From Sulfurovum sp. (lineage in GTDB: Bacteria > Campylobacterota > Campylobacteria > Campylobacterales > Sulfurovaceae): DNA of 6,441 nt. The stretch is taken from positions 1 through 6,441 of the forward strand of contig DQVY01000070.1 of NCBI GenBank assembly GCA_015661535.1. The letters are read 5' to 3'. Positions 5,408-6,441 of this stretch are shown here, piece by piece. The notes below the pieces were generated by a model. The model searched no databases, was not told the DNA's origin, and saw only the letters and a list, made by a program, of their open reading frames with translations. Position numbers and translations under genes: made by a program. Position 1 is the stretch's first letter. Every line of letters starts with the position of its first letter.

Positions 5408-6441
5408 GTGCATAAAGAGAGTAAGATTTATATTGCCGGTCACAGAGGGTTGGTTGGCTCTGCCATTGTTAAAAACCTTCAAAAAAAAGGGTATACCAAT
5501 ATCATCGGAAAAACACACAATGAACTTGACTTGTTAGATCAACAAGCTGTTGCTTCTTTCTTTGCATCTGAAAAACCTGAGTATGTTTTTTTAGCTGCTG
5601 CCAAAGTAGGTGGTATTGTGGCAAACAATACCTACCGTGCTGACTTCATTTATGAAAACCTGCAGATCCAAAACAATATTATCCATCAAAGCTACAAAAA
5701 CAATGTGAAAAAACTGATGTTTTTAGGCTCTACATGCATCTACCCTAAAAATGCTCCACAACCTATGCCTGAAGATTGTCTCTTAACAGATACTTTAGAA
5801 TACAGCAATGAACCCTACGCCATAGCTAAAATAGCCGGGATCAAAATGTGTGAAAGTTACAACTTGCAATATGGTACAAACTATATTTCAGTCATGCCTA
5901 CAAACCTCTACGGTCCCAATGACAACTTTGATCTTGAAAAGTCTCATGTATTACCTGCATTGATCAGAAAGATCCATTGTGCCAAACTGCTACATGAAGG
6001 TAAAAATAGCGATCTCATAAAAGATCTTGGTGTAGAAACTATTGAAGAGGCCAAAGCGTACCTTGCAAACTTTGGAGTAAATGAAAACCGAGTTGAAATC
6101 TGGGGTTCAGGGAAACCGATGAGAGAATTTCTTTGGTCTGAAGACATGGCAGATGCCTGTGTCTTCCTTATGGAGAACAGAGATTTTCTGGAACTAAATT
6201 CCGATACCCCCGTCGTTAAAATGAAAGAGGGGTGCAAAGATACTTACTCTGTAGTAGATAGTGCAAACACCACTTGCATGCCACATGAAATAAAAAACAA
6301 AGAAATTCGGAACACACATATAAATATTGGTACAGGTGTAGAGATATCTATAAAAGAATTGGCAGAAACCATTAAAGATACAGTTGGGTTTAAAGGTGAA
6401 CTCTATTTCAATACTGATAAACCAGACGTTACACTAAAAAA
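5408..6441 (+). CDS. fcl: GDP-L-fucose synthase, 3' truncated by window edge
   Basis: Epimerase/reductase that converts GDP-4-keto-6-deoxymannose to GDP-L-fucose with NADPH. The frame is open from GTG at 5408 to the last base, giving 344 codons. GTG is the only possible upstream start, since an in-frame stop lies at 5393-5395; AGG (5398-5400) gives a 7-nt spacing. The NADP motif is GHRGLVG (11-17). The catalytic residues match E. coli Fcl at plus one: Ser108 and Cys110 in GSTCIYP, Tyr137 and Lys141 in PYAIAK, and His180 in SHVLPAL. REFLWSEDMADA and INIGTGVEISIKELA follow. It is already longer than E. coli Fcl (321 aa) because of two inserts, about residues 192-217 and 257-295, as in the longer Bacteroides-type enzymes. 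Perhaps 35-45 residues remain outside the window. The usual KPDGT motif reads KPDVT. An A8 run lies at codons 25-27. It was absent from a complete-ORF view only because it lacks a stop here. Confidence 0.94.
   Translation, partial: MHKESKIYIAGHRGLVGSAIVKNLQKKGYTNIIGKTHNELDLLDQQAVASFFASEKPEYVFLAAAKVGGIVANNTYRADFIYENLQIQNNIIHQSYKNNVKKLMFLGSTCIYPKNAPQPMPEDCLLTDTLEYSNEPYAIAKIAGIKMCESYNLQYGTNYISVMPTNLYGPNDNFDLEKSHVLPALIRKIHCAKLLHEGKNSDLIKDLGVETIEEAKAYLANFGVNENRVEIWGSGKPMREFLWSEDMADACVFLMENRDFLELNSDTPVVKMKEGCKDTYSVVDSANTTCMPHEIKNKEIRNTHINIGTGVEISIKELAETIKDTVGFKGELYFNTDKPDVTLK
5481..5488 (+). repeat. A8 homopolymer near the 5' end of fcl
   Basis: Eight A residues followed by GGG, read as CAA AAA AAA GGG. 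This places the heptamer A AAA AAA in the phase typical of -1 slippery sites. Slippage in DNA replication or in translation would truncate Fcl early. Function is inferred only. Confidence 0.4.

Noticed and set aside
5944..6237. Minus-strand 97-codon open frame within fcl.
   Set aside because: It is antisense to conserved Fcl residues including the REFLW motif, with no independent support.

Overview
The window is an ordinary-looking bacterial chromosomal segment, AT-rich and densely coded. It carries a nucleotide-sugar supply locus interrupted by a small toxin-antitoxin module. The short Pgi (404 aa) resembles the Campylobacter type as I recall it. AT-rich promoters with an extended -10 and no recognisable -35 also fit Campylobacterota, perhaps a Sulfurovum- or Sulfurimonas-like sulfur oxidiser. 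That placement is inference from protein style and composition, not a database result.

Layout. Bases 1-905 hold the 3' two thirds of a phosphomannomutase/phosphoglucomutase gene. It overlaps by 4 bp (GTGA) with pgi (902-2116). Next, on the minus strand and convergent with pgi, is a type II toxin-antitoxin pair: brnT (2681-2364) then brnA (2389-2126). It has its own near-consensus sigma70-type promoter. Pointing away from brnT is manC (2827-4203, bifunctional mannose-1-phosphate guanylyltransferase/mannose-6-phosphate isomerase). It is followed in the same direction by gmd (4254-5399) and fcl (5408 to beyond the window edge). No stretch over 300 bases lacks a gene; the longest gap is the 145-base divergent promoter region 2682-2826.

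Function. Together the five metabolic genes make a complete route from central carbon to GDP-L-fucose. Pgi interconverts glucose-6-P and fructose-6-P. The C-terminal domain of ManC makes mannose-6-P, the phosphomannomutase makes mannose-1-P, and the N-terminal domain of ManC makes GDP-mannose. Gmd and Fcl then convert this to GDP-L-fucose. The product presumably feeds a surface glycan (LPS, capsule or exopolysaccharide) assembled by genes outside the window.

Most notable non-coding signals: a textbook intrinsic terminator for minus-strand transcription buried inside the pgi coding sequence (1927-1952); an A-tract/T-tract inverted repeat spanning the converging ends of pgi and brnA; a perfect 7+1+7 palindrome against the manC -10 element; and a 7-bp inverted repeat over the brnT -10 element. 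The promoter also shows that brnT starts at 2681, not at an in-frame ATG at 2717. I see no insertion sequence, tRNA, CRISPR array or novel multi-gene system.
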